NCBI GenBank assembly: GCA_964427875.1
Contig: CAYRVX010000001.1
Coordinates: 1 to 64,000 of the forward strand
Source: CAYRVX01 sp964427875
GTDB taxonomy: Bacteria; Planctomycetota; Phycisphaerae; SM23-33
Length of the DNA stretch: 64,000 bases
Reading direction: 5' to 3'
Part shown: positions 9,611 to 18,322 of the stretch, piece by piece
Position numbering within the stretch: position 1 is the first letter of the stretch
Layout: each line of letters opens with the position of its first letter
Program-made: the position numbers and the translations under genes
The notes under the pieces: generated by a model
What the model saw: only the letters and a program-made list of their open reading frames with translations
Told to the model about the DNA's origin: nothing
Databases searched by the model: none

Positions 9611-10384
9611 TTAACGTCCTTCGATGAGCCGCTGGCCCAGGTAGTTGTCGAGTTCGTCGATGGCCTGCACTTTCAGCATCACCTCGTCGACGGGATAGGG
9701 CACGCGCACGAACCGCACCTTTCCCGGCTCGAGGACCACGTACCCGGCCCGGTGGTCGCGGTCGCGGGGCTGCCCCACGGAACCGACGTTGATGATGGCC
9801 TTTCGCTCGGGGTTGACCTCATAGACGTTTTCGAGCTCGTCGGGGCTGTAGAAGTCCGGCGCGTCGATGAACACGCCGGGCACGTGCGTATGGCCCACAA
9901 AGCAGAGGTGATCGGTCCGCTCCAGCGAGCCCTGTACCTTGTTGGGGGCATTGTAGACGTCGTCGGGAAAGATGTACTCGTTGACGGGCCGGCGCGGGCT
10001 GCCGTGGGCGAACGTCAGCTCCCCCATGCCCAGCGGCTCGCCCGACACGGTGTGCTTGACGGGCAGCGAGCCGAGGAAGTCCCACCGGGCGTTTCGCTTC
10101 TCGACGTCGGTCTCGGCCTCCATGGCCGCACGCGTCCAGAACGAGGCCGTCTCCGCCGAGAGGTTGAACTGGTTCGGCTCGAACATGACCGCGTAGTCGT
10201 GATTGCCCATCAGCGTGATGGACGCGTACTTCGCCACCAGGTCCACGCACTCCTTCGGCTCCGGGCCGTACCCCACCACGTCACCGAGGCATATGATCTG
10301 CCGGATCTTCCGCTCGGAGATGTCCTTCAACACGGCCACGAGGGCCTCCAGGTTGCTGTGGATGTCACTGATGATCGCCAGCAT
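9611..10384 (-). CDS. Calcineurin-like metallophosphoesterase
   Basis: A 257-aa phosphoesterase of the YfcE/MJ0936-like type. The metal-binding motifs are ordered as in the family: SDIHSNLEAL (residues 6-15), GDVVGYGPEP, GNHDYAV, FAHGSPR and VGHTHVPG. The substrate (nucleotide or other phosphodiester) cannot be told from sequence. It lies directly upstream of yidC with a 9-nt gap and is very probably cotranscribed with it. GAGG precedes the ATG. Confidence 0.87.
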   Translation of the reverse strand: MLAIISDIHSNLEALVAVLKDISERKIRQIICLGDVVGYGPEPKECVDLVAKYASITLMGNHDYAVMFEPNQFNLSAETASFWTRAAMEAETDVEKRNARWDFLGSLPVKHTVSGEPLGMGELTFAHGSPRRPVNEYIFPDDVYNAPNKVQGSLERTDHLCFVGHTHVPGVFIDAPDFYSPDELENVYEVNPERKAIINVGSVGQPRDRDHRAGYVVLEPGKVRFVRVPYPVDEVMLKVQAIDELDNYLGQRLIEGR

Positions 10385-10469
10385 GCGGTTCGACCTCTTT
10401 GCCAGGGGGCCTATGCTAGCGGCCTGGCGGTGCGGATGTCAAACTCGTTTGGCCGCGGGGCCTTTGCGG

Positions 10470-10498
10470 TTGGCCCGGCCGGGACGACGGCCTACAAT
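10470..10498 (+). promoter_or_regulatory. Promoter of tsaB
   Basis: TTGGCC (10470-10475), a 17-bp spacer, then TACAAT (10493-10498). The ATG of tsaB is 8 nt downstream with no Shine-Dalgarno, which implies a leaderless transcript. Confidence 0.6.
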
Positions 10499-10506
10499 CC
10501 GCCTCA

Positions 10507-11214
10507 ATGGAAGACCCCGTCTCCATCGCCATCGAGACCTCCTCCCGGCTCGGCAGCGTGGCGCTTGGACGAGGTGACGAGCCGATCGCCGCCGCCCGGT
10601 TCAGCGCCGCCGCCCGGCACGGCACGCAACTGGTGAGCCGGCTTGCCGAGCTGCTGGCCGCCGCGGGCCTGACCCCGCGCGACGTCGGGGAGGTCTATGT
10701 CTCGGTCGGCCCGGGCAGCTTCACCGGCACGCGGATCGCCGTCACCGTCGCGCGGATGCTCCACCTGGCGATTCCGCACCTGCGCTGCGTGGCGGTCTCC
10801 AGCCCGCTGGCCGTGGCCGAGGGCGCCCGCCGCCTGCCGTGGCGGCACCTCGGCGTGGTGCTCGACGCCCGCGAGGGGCTCATCCACGCGACGCGGTTCA
10901 CGCGACGCGGCGGGGGCATCGTCCAGAAAGGCCCGGGCCGGGTGACGGGCCCGGCGGACTTCCTCCGTCGCGCCCCCCGGCCGCTCATGCTCCTGGGGGA
11001 AGGGCTCGGCTATCACGACCTGTCCGCCGAGGGCGTGACGATCCTGCAACCCGACGCGACCGACGCGCCGCCGCATCTGCCGGTCGCCGAGAGCGTCTGG
11101 CGCGCGGGCCGCCGCGGCGCCCGCGAGGGCCGTTTCACGGAGGCCTCCCGCCTGCTGCCCGCCTACTGCCGCAAGCCGCAGGCCCTGCGGCTCTGGGAGA
11201 ACGCACGGCATTGA
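10507..11214 (+). CDS. tsaB: tRNA t6A37 biosynthesis protein TsaB
   Basis: ASKHA-fold partner of TsaD that supports threonylcarbamoylation of tRNA A37. At 235 aa it is typical in length. Diagnostic segments are the start AIETSSRLGSVAL, the HGTQL segment and the hallmark GPGSFTGTRIA (residues about 73-83). The C-terminal half is more divergent, as usual for TsaB. It is divergent from the phosphoesterase/yidC pair and followed after 91 bp by a small ACT-domain gene. Confidence 0.9.
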   Translation: MEDPVSIAIETSSRLGSVALGRGDEPIAAARFSAAARHGTQLVSRLAELLAAAGLTPRDVGEVYVSVGPGSFTGTRIAVTVARMLHLAIPHLRCVAVSSPLAVAEGARRLPWRHLGVVLDAREGLIHATRFTRRGGGIVQKGPGRVTGPADFLRRAPRPLMLLGEGLGYHDLSAEGVTILQPDATDAPPHLPVAESVWRAGRRGAREGRFTEASRLLPAYCRKPQALRLWENARH

Positions 11215-11305
11215 CGCGGCGGCGGAAAGGACCGACAATGCGAGCGGCGCAGGTGCGAGCCTGCCACGGGCGTACTTGCCGTCAGAAGAAAGTGAGAGGT
11301 GCTGC

Positions 11306-11773
11306 ATGAAGGAGATGACGCAGTTCTCGGTCTTCCTTGTCAACAAGCCGGGCGTGCTGGCGGTGGTCACGGGTGAGCTGACCCGGGCGAGGGTCAACCT
11401 GCTGGCCCTGACGCTGATGGACTCGATGGAGCACGGCGTCCTGCGGATTGTCTGCGACAAGCCCGAGAAGGCGCGAGAGGTCCTCGGGCGGACCCACGAC
11501 CGCTGGACGGAAACCGAGGTGCTCGTCGTGGAGCTGAAGAACCAGCCGGGCGCGTTTGCCGGCGTCGCGCAGAGGCTCGCCGACGAGCACATCAACATCT
11601 CGTACGCCTATGCCACCGCCGGGGCCCCCGGGGGACGCACGACCGCCGTGTTCAAGGTGGCCGACATGAAAAAGGCCAGGAAGGTCCTCCGGGCGTCCGA
11701 GGGGAAGTCCGAGGCCAAGAAGGAGCGCACCGTCCGCAAGGCCCCCGGCCGAAAGGGCCGAACCGGAAAGTGA
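11306..11773 (+). CDS. Tandem ACT-domain protein
   Basis: A 155-aa probable regulatory protein with two ACT domains, residues about 5-62 and 70-128. Each begins with the ligand-site pattern: VNKPGVLAVVTGEL and KNQPGAFAGVAQRL. A Lys/Arg-rich tail follows (about 130-155). ACT pairs of this size bind amino acids or serve as free-standing regulators; the ligand here is unknown. The start is chosen at ATG 11306 because GAGAGGT lies 5 nt upstream. Confidence 0.8.
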   Translation: MKEMTQFSVFLVNKPGVLAVVTGELTRARVNLLALTLMDSMEHGVLRIVCDKPEKAREVLGRTHDRWTETEVLVVELKNQPGAFAGVAQRLADEHINISYAYATAGAPGGRTTAVFKVADMKKARKVLRASEGKSEAKKERTVRKAPGRKGRTGK

Positions 11774-11780
11774 CCGCCGA

Positions 11781-12596
11781 TCAGCTCCCTTCGATGCAGG
11801 TGGCCGGCTTGTGCGAACGGGCCTCGACGAGCCGGTAGCCGACGGCATCCTGGAGGCGGCGGTGAGGCGAGCCCCCCAGGTAGGCCAGCAGGGCGGTGGC
11901 GAGCGTGGCGCCTTCCACGCCGTACCTCACGCGGTGGGTGTCGATCAGTTGCCGGCGAAACTGCCACAGGACCGGCGGCACGAGAATGCGTTTTCCCCGA
12001 ATGTCGATGAGGAAGCGCGTCTCGTCGTCGACGAAGGCCGCGAACCGCTCGGCAATCCGCTTGCGGATCTCCTCGGGCGCGAAGGGCTTGTTCGGCATCC
12101 GGGCGTGCTGCATCGTCACCCCGGGGGCGGCAACGGCCACCCGGAAGTCCGCGTCGGCGGCCAGGATCGCGTCGATCTGGTTCAGCGTCATCTCCCTGCC
12201 GTCCAGGGGGAACGGCCTGTCGCAAAGCGCCCGAGCGCGAATCTCTTCCGGGCATCCCCGGGCCAGCAGCAGCTTCATCGACCACGCGGCGCGGGCGTTG
12301 TACCAGTAGGCCAGGACGTGCCCACCCGTGGGGAAGTCGTCAGGGGTCGCAGCCGGGCCGGTTATCGCCAGTACCTTCAGTTGTGCATCGAGCGCCGCGG
12401 CGCCGCTCTTCAGCGCGTCGATGTCTATCAGGCCGTTCGCCTCGACGGCCGAGGACAGCACGCGAGCCAGGCCGTCGTAGCTCACGGCGGGCTCGACGCC
12501 CCGGGTGTCCAGCGAGATCGGCGGCGGCCGTGTCTCGCAGCCGGCGACCCCAAGCAGCGGCAACAGCAAAGCGAACTTGCAACCAGCACGGAACAT
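11781..12596 (-). CDS. DUF547-family lipoprotein
   Basis: A 271-aa secreted lipoprotein: signal segment FALLLPLLGVAGC with lipobox GVAGC, Cys at about residue 20. The body matches the DUF547 layout, with YWYNARAAWSMKLLL (family pattern F/YWxNxYNA), later MTLNQIDAIL (family MTLDDIE-like) and FAPEEIRKRI. The DUF547 function is unknown; a papain-like fold has been proposed for the family. It converges on the ACT gene with 7 bp between. No SD; the ATG lies 7 nt from a -10 box. Confidence 0.75.
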   Translation of the reverse strand: MFRAGCKFALLLPLLGVAGCETRPPPISLDTRGVEPAVSYDGLARVLSSAVEANGLIDIDALKSGAAALDAQLKVLAITGPAATPDDFPTGGHVLAYWYNARAAWSMKLLLARGCPEEIRARALCDRPFPLDGREMTLNQIDAILAADADFRVAVAAPGVTMQHARMPNKPFAPEEIRKRIAERFAAFVDDETRFLIDIRGKRILVPPVLWQFRRQLIDTHRVRYGVEGATLATALLAYLGGSPHRRLQDAVGYRLVEARSHKPATCIEGS

Positions 12597-12603
12597 GGGA
12601 ATG

Positions 12604-12631
12604 ATTGTATCCGCCGCCCGACGGGCAACAA
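12604..12631 (-). promoter_or_regulatory. Promoter of the DUF547 gene
   Basis: On the minus strand: TTGTTG (12631-12626), a 16-bp spacer, then TACAAT (12609-12604), with exactly 7 nt to the ATG at 12596. A transcript from the usual +1 would begin at the start codon. Confidence 0.5.
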
Positions 12632-12658
12632 CACCTATCCCATCCGTTCAGGAGCGCG

Positions 12659-14044
12659 ATGTCACAGCGAACAACCACATGGCTGAGGCGGCTGGCGAAG
12701 ACAGCGGGTGTTGCCGCTGCCGTGATCATCATCGCCGCCGTGGCGGGCAAGTGGTGGTTGGCGCCGGCGCTGCTGCGGTGGCGGCTCAACCAACTGCTGC
12801 CGGAATACTGGGACGGGTCGGCCGAGATCGCCGGCGTCGACTTCAGTTACACCGGCCCCGTGCCGATCACGCTTCGCGGACTGGCCCTTCGCGACCGCCG
12901 CGGCCGTTGCTGGCTCCGCGCCGAATCCGTGTGGTTCGTCTTGTCGGACTGGCCGTCGCTGCACCCCAGGCTCGGCGCCCTGATCGTCACCCGTCCGACG
13001 GTGACCGCCCACCGCGCGGGCGGCCGATGCGAAGTGCCCCTCCGGAGGCTCCCCGTCGAGTGGTGGGACGAGTACGTGGACCTCAAGGGCCTGTCGATCG
13101 AGCGCGGATCGCTGGAGCTGACCGAAGACGGGCGGTGGACGGCTCGGTCCGCCGGGCGGGATGTGTCCCTGCGGCGGGGCCGCCGAGGATACTGCCTTTC
13201 CGTTGCGGGGCAGGGCCTCGTCGTGAGGGACGTGCAGGCCGAGGCGTTCGTCGTGCAGGGCGATGGCGTTGAGATCCGCCGCCTGACCGGGCGCACCTGC
13301 GGGGGACGGATCGTTGCGTCGATGACCGGCCGGCTCGCACCCGGCGGAGGGGTCGAGGCCCGCGGGCAGATCGTGGCCGGGGCGGTGGATCTGGCCGGGA
13401 TGAAAGTGCCCGTCCGGGGCGCCGAGAGGGGCATGCTCACGGGGATCCTGCACTTCACTGCCGACGGGTCGGATGCGAACGGCGTGACCGGATACGGCAC
13501 GGCCTTCGTCGAAGGTGCGGACCTTCGCAAGGTGCCGGTCGTCGCCGAAGTCCTCCGGCGGGCCGGGCTGGGCCAGCCGGATGTCCTGAGCGACTCGGAC
13601 GTGGAGATCCAGTTCGGCCTGCGGGGCGCGGACGTCATCCTTCAGCGGACGAGGATCCAGCTTCGCCTGGCGGCGGTGGACGTCGAGCCCGGCGGGAGGC
13701 TGAATCTCCGGACCGGAGAAATGGACCTCGTGGCGGTCGTCGTGCTCTTCGAGAAGGTCCGCGACCTGCTGAGGAGCATTCCCCTGGTGTCCGTGGTGGT
13801 GGACCTGACGGAGAGGCTCAGCCGGCTCCGCGTCGAGGGCAAGTGGGGCGAGCCGGAGAGCCTGGTCATTGCGCCCGCCCCGCTGCGAGAGGTCCGGGAG
13901 GGCTCGAAGAAGTTCCTGACCGCCGCCGCCCGCGGCGGCCGGCAGGTCGGCAAGGCCCTGTGGGGCGGCTTGAGCGACCTCGGCGGCCTCTTCGGCCCGT
14001 CCGACCCCAACGGGCCGACCACGAGCCCCACGAAGCAGAGGTGA
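12659..14044 (+). CDS. AsmA-like envelope protein
   Basis: A 461-aa protein with an N-terminal TM helix (about 12-32) followed by a long beta-rich region. It shows AsmA/TamB-type features: a bounded beta-propeller-like start (EIAGVDFSYTGPVPITLRGL), repeated short beta-strand pairs, and a C-terminal segment resembling AsmA_2/DUF3971 proteins (LNLRTGEMDLVAVV, then the WGEPESLVIAP ending). Such proteins are linked to lipid transport between membranes; that role is inference here. The start is set at ATG 12659 behind AGGAG; an upstream in-frame ATG at 12605 lacks an SD. Confidence 0.6.
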   Translation: MSQRTTTWLRRLAKTAGVAAAVIIIAAVAGKWWLAPALLRWRLNQLLPEYWDGSAEIAGVDFSYTGPVPITLRGLALRDRRGRCWLRAESVWFVLSDWPSLHPRLGALIVTRPTVTAHRAGGRCEVPLRRLPVEWWDEYVDLKGLSIERGSLELTEDGRWTARSAGRDVSLRRGRRGYCLSVAGQGLVVRDVQAEAFVVQGDGVEIRRLTGRTCGGRIVASMTGRLAPGGGVEARGQIVAGAVDLAGMKVPVRGAERGMLTGILHFTADGSDANGVTGYGTAFVEGADLRKVPVVAEVLRRAGLGQPDVLSDSDVEIQFGLRGADVILQRTRIQLRLAAVDVEPGGRLNLRTGEMDLVAVVVLFEKVRDLLRSIPLVSVVVDLTERLSRLRVEGKWGEPESLVIAPAPLREVREGSKKFLTAAARGGRQVGKALWGGLSDLGGLFGPSDPNGPTTSPTKQR

Positions 14045-14161
14045 CAGACTGGATTGGTTAGCCGTTCCCGCGGCGATGCTGCGCTGCCCTGCCTTATCCG
14101 CCGGCCGGCGATAGGCCGGACGGAACCGTGTCGCGGGATTCGGCTTGGTGATCCAGATGGA

Positions 14162-14191
14162 TTCGGACCGCGACGCTTCTCGGGCTATAAT
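14162..14191 (+). promoter_or_regulatory. Promoter of the pterin/folate run
   Basis: A perfect -10 TATAAT (14186-14191) lies 18 bp after a weak -35 (TTCGGA, 14162-14167). It is 26 nt before the ATG of the SDR gene, leaving a short leader carrying GGAAGAGGG. Confidence 0.6.
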
Positions 14192-14217
14192 GCACGCATC
14201 CGGAAGAGGGCATCGAG

Positions 14218-14970
14218 ATGACGGCGGGTGAGGAGTGGCTTTCCGGCAGGACGGCGCTGGTGACCGGCGCGGCGAAGCGCCTGGGCCGGGCCACCGCCGT
14301 CGCCCTGGCCGGGGCGGGCGCCGACGTGATCGTGCACTACCGCAGCTCGTCGGAGGCGGCGTCCGACACGGCCGGGCAGATCGAGCGAGCCGGACGGCGG
14401 GCGTGGGCCCTCCAGGGGGACCTCGCCGACATGGGGCAGGTGGACTCGCTGATGAAGCGCGCCGTGGGCGCGGCCGGGGGGGTCGATGTCCTCGTCAACA
14501 ACGCCTCGGTCTTCCTGCCGAGCGGCGTGCTGGATTTCTCCGCCGCCGACCTCCTCGCCGACGTCCGGATCAACGCGATGGCCCCGCTTCTGCTCTGCCG
14601 GGCCTTTGCCGCCCAGAAGCGCCCGGGCGACATCGTCAACTTCCTCGATTGCCGGATCGCCGATTACGACCGGTTGCACGCGGCCTACCATCTGAGCAAG
14701 CGGATGCTCTTCAGCATCACGCGGATGCTGGCGCTGGAGCTGGCGCCTCAGATCAAGGTCAACGCCGTGGCGCCGGGGCTGGTCCTGCCGCCGGCGGGCG
14801 AGGACGAGAGTTTCCTGGCGGCCCGCGCCCACACGAACCCGCTGGGCCGCCACGGCCGGGTCGAGGACGTCACGGAGGCGGTGCTGTTTCTCCTGCGGAA
14901 CCGCTTCGTGACCGGGCAGGTCATCTACGTCGACGGCGGGCGACACATGAAGGGATGCGTCTATGACTGA
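14218..14970 (+). CDS. Pteridine/dihydromonapterin-reductase-like SDR
   Basis: A 250-aa NADP-dependent short-chain dehydrogenase. Cofactor motif TGAAKRLG (residues 17-24) and NNASVF (96-101) are typical of the PTR1/FolM branch. The catalytic YHLSK is present. The usual serine is replaced by an Asp 12 residues before the Tyr (FLDCRIAD), as in PTR1 and FolM. It overlaps folB by 8 nt and folE follows, so a role in reducing pterins (dihydromonapterin, dihydropterin or dihydrofolate) is strongly suggested. Whether it is a folate or monapterin reductase cannot be decided from sequence. Confidence 0.82.
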   Translation: MTAGEEWLSGRTALVTGAAKRLGRATAVALAGAGADVIVHYRSSSEAASDTAGQIERAGRRAWALQGDLADMGQVDSLMKRAVGAAGGVDVLVNNASVFLPSGVLDFSAADLLADVRINAMAPLLLCRAFAAQKRPGDIVNFLDCRIADYDRLHAAYHLSKRMLFSITRMLALELAPQIKVNAVAPGLVLPPAGEDESFLAARAHTNPLGRHGRVEDVTEAVLFLLRNRFVTGQVIYVDGGRHMKGCVYD

Positions 14971-15340
14971 GGCGCCGCCGGATCAGATTCACATTCGCGA
15001 TCTCCAGGCCCGCTGCGTCGTCGGGGTCGAGCCCGACGAGCGGCGAGAGAAGCGGGACGTGGTGATCAGCATCACGCTTCATGCCGATCTGGGCCGCCCG
15101 TGCGCCACCGACGACCTCCGAGACACGGTGGACTACAAGGCCGTCGAGGATCAGGTGCTGGCCATGGTCGAGGGATCGTCGTACCTGCTGCTGGAGCGCC
15201 TGGCCGGGCGGATTGCGGACGTGTGTCTGGCCCATGCCGGCGTCGAGCAGGTGCGGGTGCGGGTCGAGAAGCCCGGCGCGCTGCGGTCCGCCCGGAGCGT
15301 CGGGGTGGAGATCGTGCGCAGCAGGCCCGGCGACGGGTGA
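14963..15340 (+). CDS. folB: Dihydroneopterin aldolase
   Basis: A 125-aa enzyme that cleaves 7,8-dihydroneopterin to 6-hydroxymethyl-dihydropterin and glycolaldehyde in folate synthesis. FolB hallmarks are IRDLQARCVVGVEPDERR (active-site Glu region), VDYKAVED, the SSYLLLERLAGRIAD helix and the catalytic-lysine segment VRVEKPGAL. The gene starts inside the SDR stop region, so translation is coupled. It lies directly upstream of folE, the first enzyme of the same pathway. Confidence 0.92.
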   Translation: MTEAPPDQIHIRDLQARCVVGVEPDERREKRDVVISITLHADLGRPCATDDLRDTVDYKAVEDQVLAMVEGSSYLLLERLAGRIADVCLAHAGVEQVRVRVEKPGALRSARSVGVEIVRSRPGDG

Positions 15341-15388
15341 TCCGGCCGGGCCCGTCGTCGCGTAGGTTGACCACACGCTGAAGGAGAT

Positions 15389-15964
15389 ATGGCAGAGATG
15401 AACATCGAACGGGTGAAGGAGCTCATTCGCGAGCTGCTGATCGAGATCGGCGAGGACCCGCAGCGGGACGGGATGCTCAAGACGCCGGAGCGCGTGGCGA
15501 GGAGCCTCGATTTCCTGACGGAAGGCTATCGCCGGGACCTGGGCAGCATCATCAGCGATGCGATCTTCCAGTCCGAGGTCAACAACATGATCATCGCTCG
15601 CGACATCGAGGTGTTCAGCCTCTGCGAGCACCACATGCTGCCGTTCTACGGGCGATGTCACATCGGGTACATCGCGCGGGACAAGCTCCTGGGCGTCAGC
15701 AAGCTGGCGCGGATCATGGACCTCTACGCCCGCCGGCTGCAAATCCAGGAGCGGCTCACGCGACAGATCGCCCACGCGGTCATGTCGGCCGTCGACGCCG
15801 AGGGCGTCGGCGTGGTGATCGAGGCCCGCCACCTGTGCATGATCATGCGCGGCGTCGAGAAGCAGAACTCCGTCATGACCACCTCGAGCGTGATGGGGAG
15901 TTTCCACGAGGACCCGGCCACCCGGATGGAGTTCCTCAACCTGATCAACCGCACCGTGGCGTAG
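15389..15964 (+). CDS. folE: GTP cyclohydrolase I
   Basis: Converts GTP to 7,8-dihydroneopterin triphosphate. The length is 191 aa. GEDPQRDGMLKTPERVARS starts the core; the zinc ligands are in SLCEHHMLPF (Cys and His) and ARHLCMIMRG (second Cys); EKQNSVMTTSS closes the active site. AAGGAG is only 2 nt before the ATG at 15389 but 11 nt before ATG 15398 (MNIERVKEL), so the true start may be three codons later. It sits 48 bp after folB. Confidence 0.95.
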   Translation: MAEMNIERVKELIRELLIEIGEDPQRDGMLKTPERVARSLDFLTEGYRRDLGSIISDAIFQSEVNNMIIARDIEVFSLCEHHMLPFYGRCHIGYIARDKLLGVSKLARIMDLYARRLQIQERLTRQIAHAVMSAVDAEGVGVVIEARHLCMIMRGVEKQNSVMTTSSVMGSFHEDPATRMEFLNLINRTVA

Positions 15965-16007
15965 GCCGCCGAAGCGCCCCGCCCCGCCGCCCGGAGAGGG
16001 CCGCGAC

Positions 16008-17462
16008 ATGAAGTGGTTGCAGACAGTCAGGCAGCGAGTCTTTCGCATGCTGACCTCCCCGGGCGAGGAGCTGGGAAGCTGGGCGAGGTTCGTCCGCTTC
16101 CAGGTGAGGCTGTGGTACTTCTGCGTCCGCCGCCTGCGCGAGAACAACGCCCTGGCGATGAGCTCCGCCCTGTCGTTCCGGACGATCTTCGCCATGGTGC
16201 CGGCCATCGTCCTGGGCCTCGTCGTCCTCAAGTCCTTTGGCGCCCTGGAGGACAGCAAGCAGGCACTTCGGGAGGTGCTCCGGAGAAGCGGGCTGGCGAA
16301 GATCATGGTCGTTGACCGCGCGCGGGACGCCGGCGCCGCGCCGTCCACCCGGCCGGCGACGCGGCCGGGAAGGACCACCAACGTCGCCGAGGAGATCGAG
16401 AACATAGTCAGCCGCGTGGAGAAGAAGCTGACCTTCGGGCGGCTCGGGCCGATCGGCGTTGTGCTGCTGATCTGGTCGGCGTTGACGCTGTTGACCACGA
16501 TGGAGCGGTCGCTGAATCGCATCTTCGCCGCCCGCAGATCGCGCGGCCCGGGGCGGCGGGTGATGCTGTACTGGTCGGCGATGACGCTGGGGCCGATCGC
16601 GCTGTTCGTGGCCGGCTACGCCAGCGATAAGGCCGCGGCGCTCTTCGAGGGGGCCGGGCGCCTGGGGTGGATGCTTGCGGCCGTCGGGTGGGTCCAGCCC
16701 ATCCTTGTGGGCATCGTGCTCCTGACCGCCCTCTACGTCCTGATGCCCAACACGAAGGTCCCCGTCCGGTCGGCGTTGGGCGGGGCGGTGGTGGCCTTGC
16801 CGCTGTGGCTGGTTGCCAAGTGGGGCTTCGGCATCTACGTGCGGGAACTGGTCGGCACGGACAACCTGTACGGCTCGTTGGGCCTGCTTCCGCTGTTCCT
16901 GCTCTGGCTGAACCTGTCGTGGTACCTGTTCCTCTTCGGCGCACAGATCGCCCACACGGCGGCGAACCTGAGCGAGATGACCTTCGCCCGGCGCGCCGAG
17001 CAGACGCCCGTGGGGCCCTGGGAGCTGCTCGCGGCGGCGCTGGCGGTCGCGGGGCGCTATGCCTCCGATGCCGGGGCGGCCACCGCGGAGCACGTGGCCG
17101 GGAGGCTCGGCGTGCCGGGCGCTTCGGCGCAGGCGATCCTGGACCGCCTGGCCGCCGCGGGGGCCGTCTGCCAGGTCGAGCGACGGGGGCGCGGGGCGTA
17201 CGTTCCGGCGCGGGCGCCCGAGAGGACCCCGATCAGCGAAGTCATGGAGCTCGCCGCCCCGGCCGGCGACGAGCGCCCGACCGAGAGGTTCGACACCGAC
17301 CTCGCCCGCCGGGTGCGCCGCATCCGGCGCGCCGCCGACGAGGCGCTCGCCGACATCACCCTCGCCGACCTGCTCGCGGAGGACGAAAGCGGCGAAACGG
17401 GCTCACATCGACCCGCGCCGCCCGGCACCCGAAACGCCGGGACGTCCCCGAATCCCGGTTGA
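16008..17462 (+). CDS. YihY/BrkB-family membrane protein with extra C-terminal domain
   Basis: A 484-aa multi-TM protein. The YihY core includes ENNALAMSSALSFRTIFAMVPA, LIWSALTLLTTMERSLNRIF and the hallmark NLYGSLGLLPLFLLWLNLSW, with about six TM helices up to residue 325. A long loop at about 85-130 (AGAAPSTRPATRPGR) replaces the short loop seen in most members. Residues about 335-410 look like a winged-helix-type domain (LAVAGRYASD..EHVAGRLGV..AILDRLAAAG), followed by an acidic/Arg tail. The function is unknown; the old name ribonuclease BN is not supported for this family. SD GGAGAGG. Confidence 0.85.
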   Translation: MKWLQTVRQRVFRMLTSPGEELGSWARFVRFQVRLWYFCVRRLRENNALAMSSALSFRTIFAMVPAIVLGLVVLKSFGALEDSKQALREVLRRSGLAKIMVVDRARDAGAAPSTRPATRPGRTTNVAEEIENIVSRVEKKLTFGRLGPIGVVLLIWSALTLLTTMERSLNRIFAARRSRGPGRRVMLYWSAMTLGPIALFVAGYASDKAAALFEGAGRLGWMLAAVGWVQPILVGIVLLTALYVLMPNTKVPVRSALGGAVVALPLWLVAKWGFGIYVRELVGTDNLYGSLGLLPLFLLWLNLSWYLFLFGAQIAHTAANLSEMTFARRAEQTPVGPWELLAAALAVAGRYASDAGAATAEHVAGRLGVPGASAQAILDRLAAAGAVCQVERRGRGAYVPARAPERTPISEVMELAAPAGDERPTERFDTDLARRVRRIRRAADEALADITLADLLAEDESGETGSHRPAPPGTRNAGTSPNPG

Positions 17463-17552
17463 GGAATCCCGCACGATGCGGTATCCTGGCGAGATGAACG
17501 CCGGGCCGCGGCCCGGCGCGGTGCTTTGTGGACTTGAACAAGGTGACGGAAT

Positions 17553-18167
17553 GTGAAGCGCTTCTGTTTGCTAGCCTTGGCGTCGGCCCTTCTGGCCGGC
17601 TGTACCACGCGGAAGGTCAGCATGACGCCGCGGACGGCCATCGAGCAGCTCCTGCTCACCAGCGCGGTCGACCGCGCCATGGAGAAGCTCGAGATGCCCA
17701 TGCTGCGGGGGGCGAAGGTGTACGTGGACTTCACGAACCTCAACTGCACCGACGCCGAGTACGTGAAGGTGGCGCTGCGGGCGCGGGTCGCCAGGCTGGG
17801 CGCGACGCTGGTCGCTGCCGCCGACAAGGCCGACTGCACCATGGAAGTCGCCTCCGGCGCGCTGGCGATGGAGCACAAGTCCGGCATGGTGGGTCTGCCC
17901 TCGCTGCCCGTGCCCCAGGCGGCCGTGCCCCTGCCGGAAGTGCCCTTCTACAAGACCATCGAGCAGACGGCCATCGTCAAGCTGCTCATCTTCGTGCACA
18001 AAGACGGCCAGTTCCTCGCCGCCGACCAGTACTACGCCAAGACCGACCGCGACGAGAGCTTCCTCCTGTGGCATCGCTTCCAGAGGCAGGATGACGTCCG
18101 CGAGGGGTGGGAACGGGCCGACCTGAAGCTGGAGGAGAAGAAGGCCGGCTCTTCGCCGCCGAAGTAG
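17553..18167 (+). CDS. Conserved lipoprotein of unknown function
   Basis: A 204-aa predicted lipoprotein starting at GTG with AAGGTGACGG upstream. The signal peptide is CLLALASALLAGC with lipobox LLAGC (Cys18). The mature part has mixed alpha/beta character, including the AIEQLLLTSAVDRAMEKLEM helix and VYVDFTNLNCTDAEYVKVAL, and resembles small planctomycete lipoproteins that I recognise only as a type. It lies between yihY and the DsbD-N-like gene on the same strand. Confidence 0.7.
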   Translation: MKRFCLLALASALLAGCTTRKVSMTPRTAIEQLLLTSAVDRAMEKLEMPMLRGAKVYVDFTNLNCTDAEYVKVALRARVARLGATLVAAADKADCTMEVASGALAMEHKSGMVGLPSLPVPQAAVPLPEVPFYKTIEQTAIVKLLIFVHKDGQFLAADQYYAKTDRDESFLLWHRFQRQDDVREGWERADLKLEEKKAGSSPPK

Positions 18168-18322
18168 CCCCCGCCGTGGGCGGCTGGGCGCAACGGGCAG
18201 GAACGCTTGATTCCCTCTGCCCGGGGGGCCTAGCATTACAAGGACGGGAGGATGGGCCGTGACGGCACCGCCTGACGCCGGTGCCGGAAGACAGACCGGC
18301 TGAAGTCCGGGAAAGCCCGAAG

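Noticed and set aside
16008..17462. Ribonuclease BN assignment for the YihY protein
   Set aside because: The protein is an integral membrane protein without nuclease motifs; the RNase BN label on this family is historical and not supported by the sequence.
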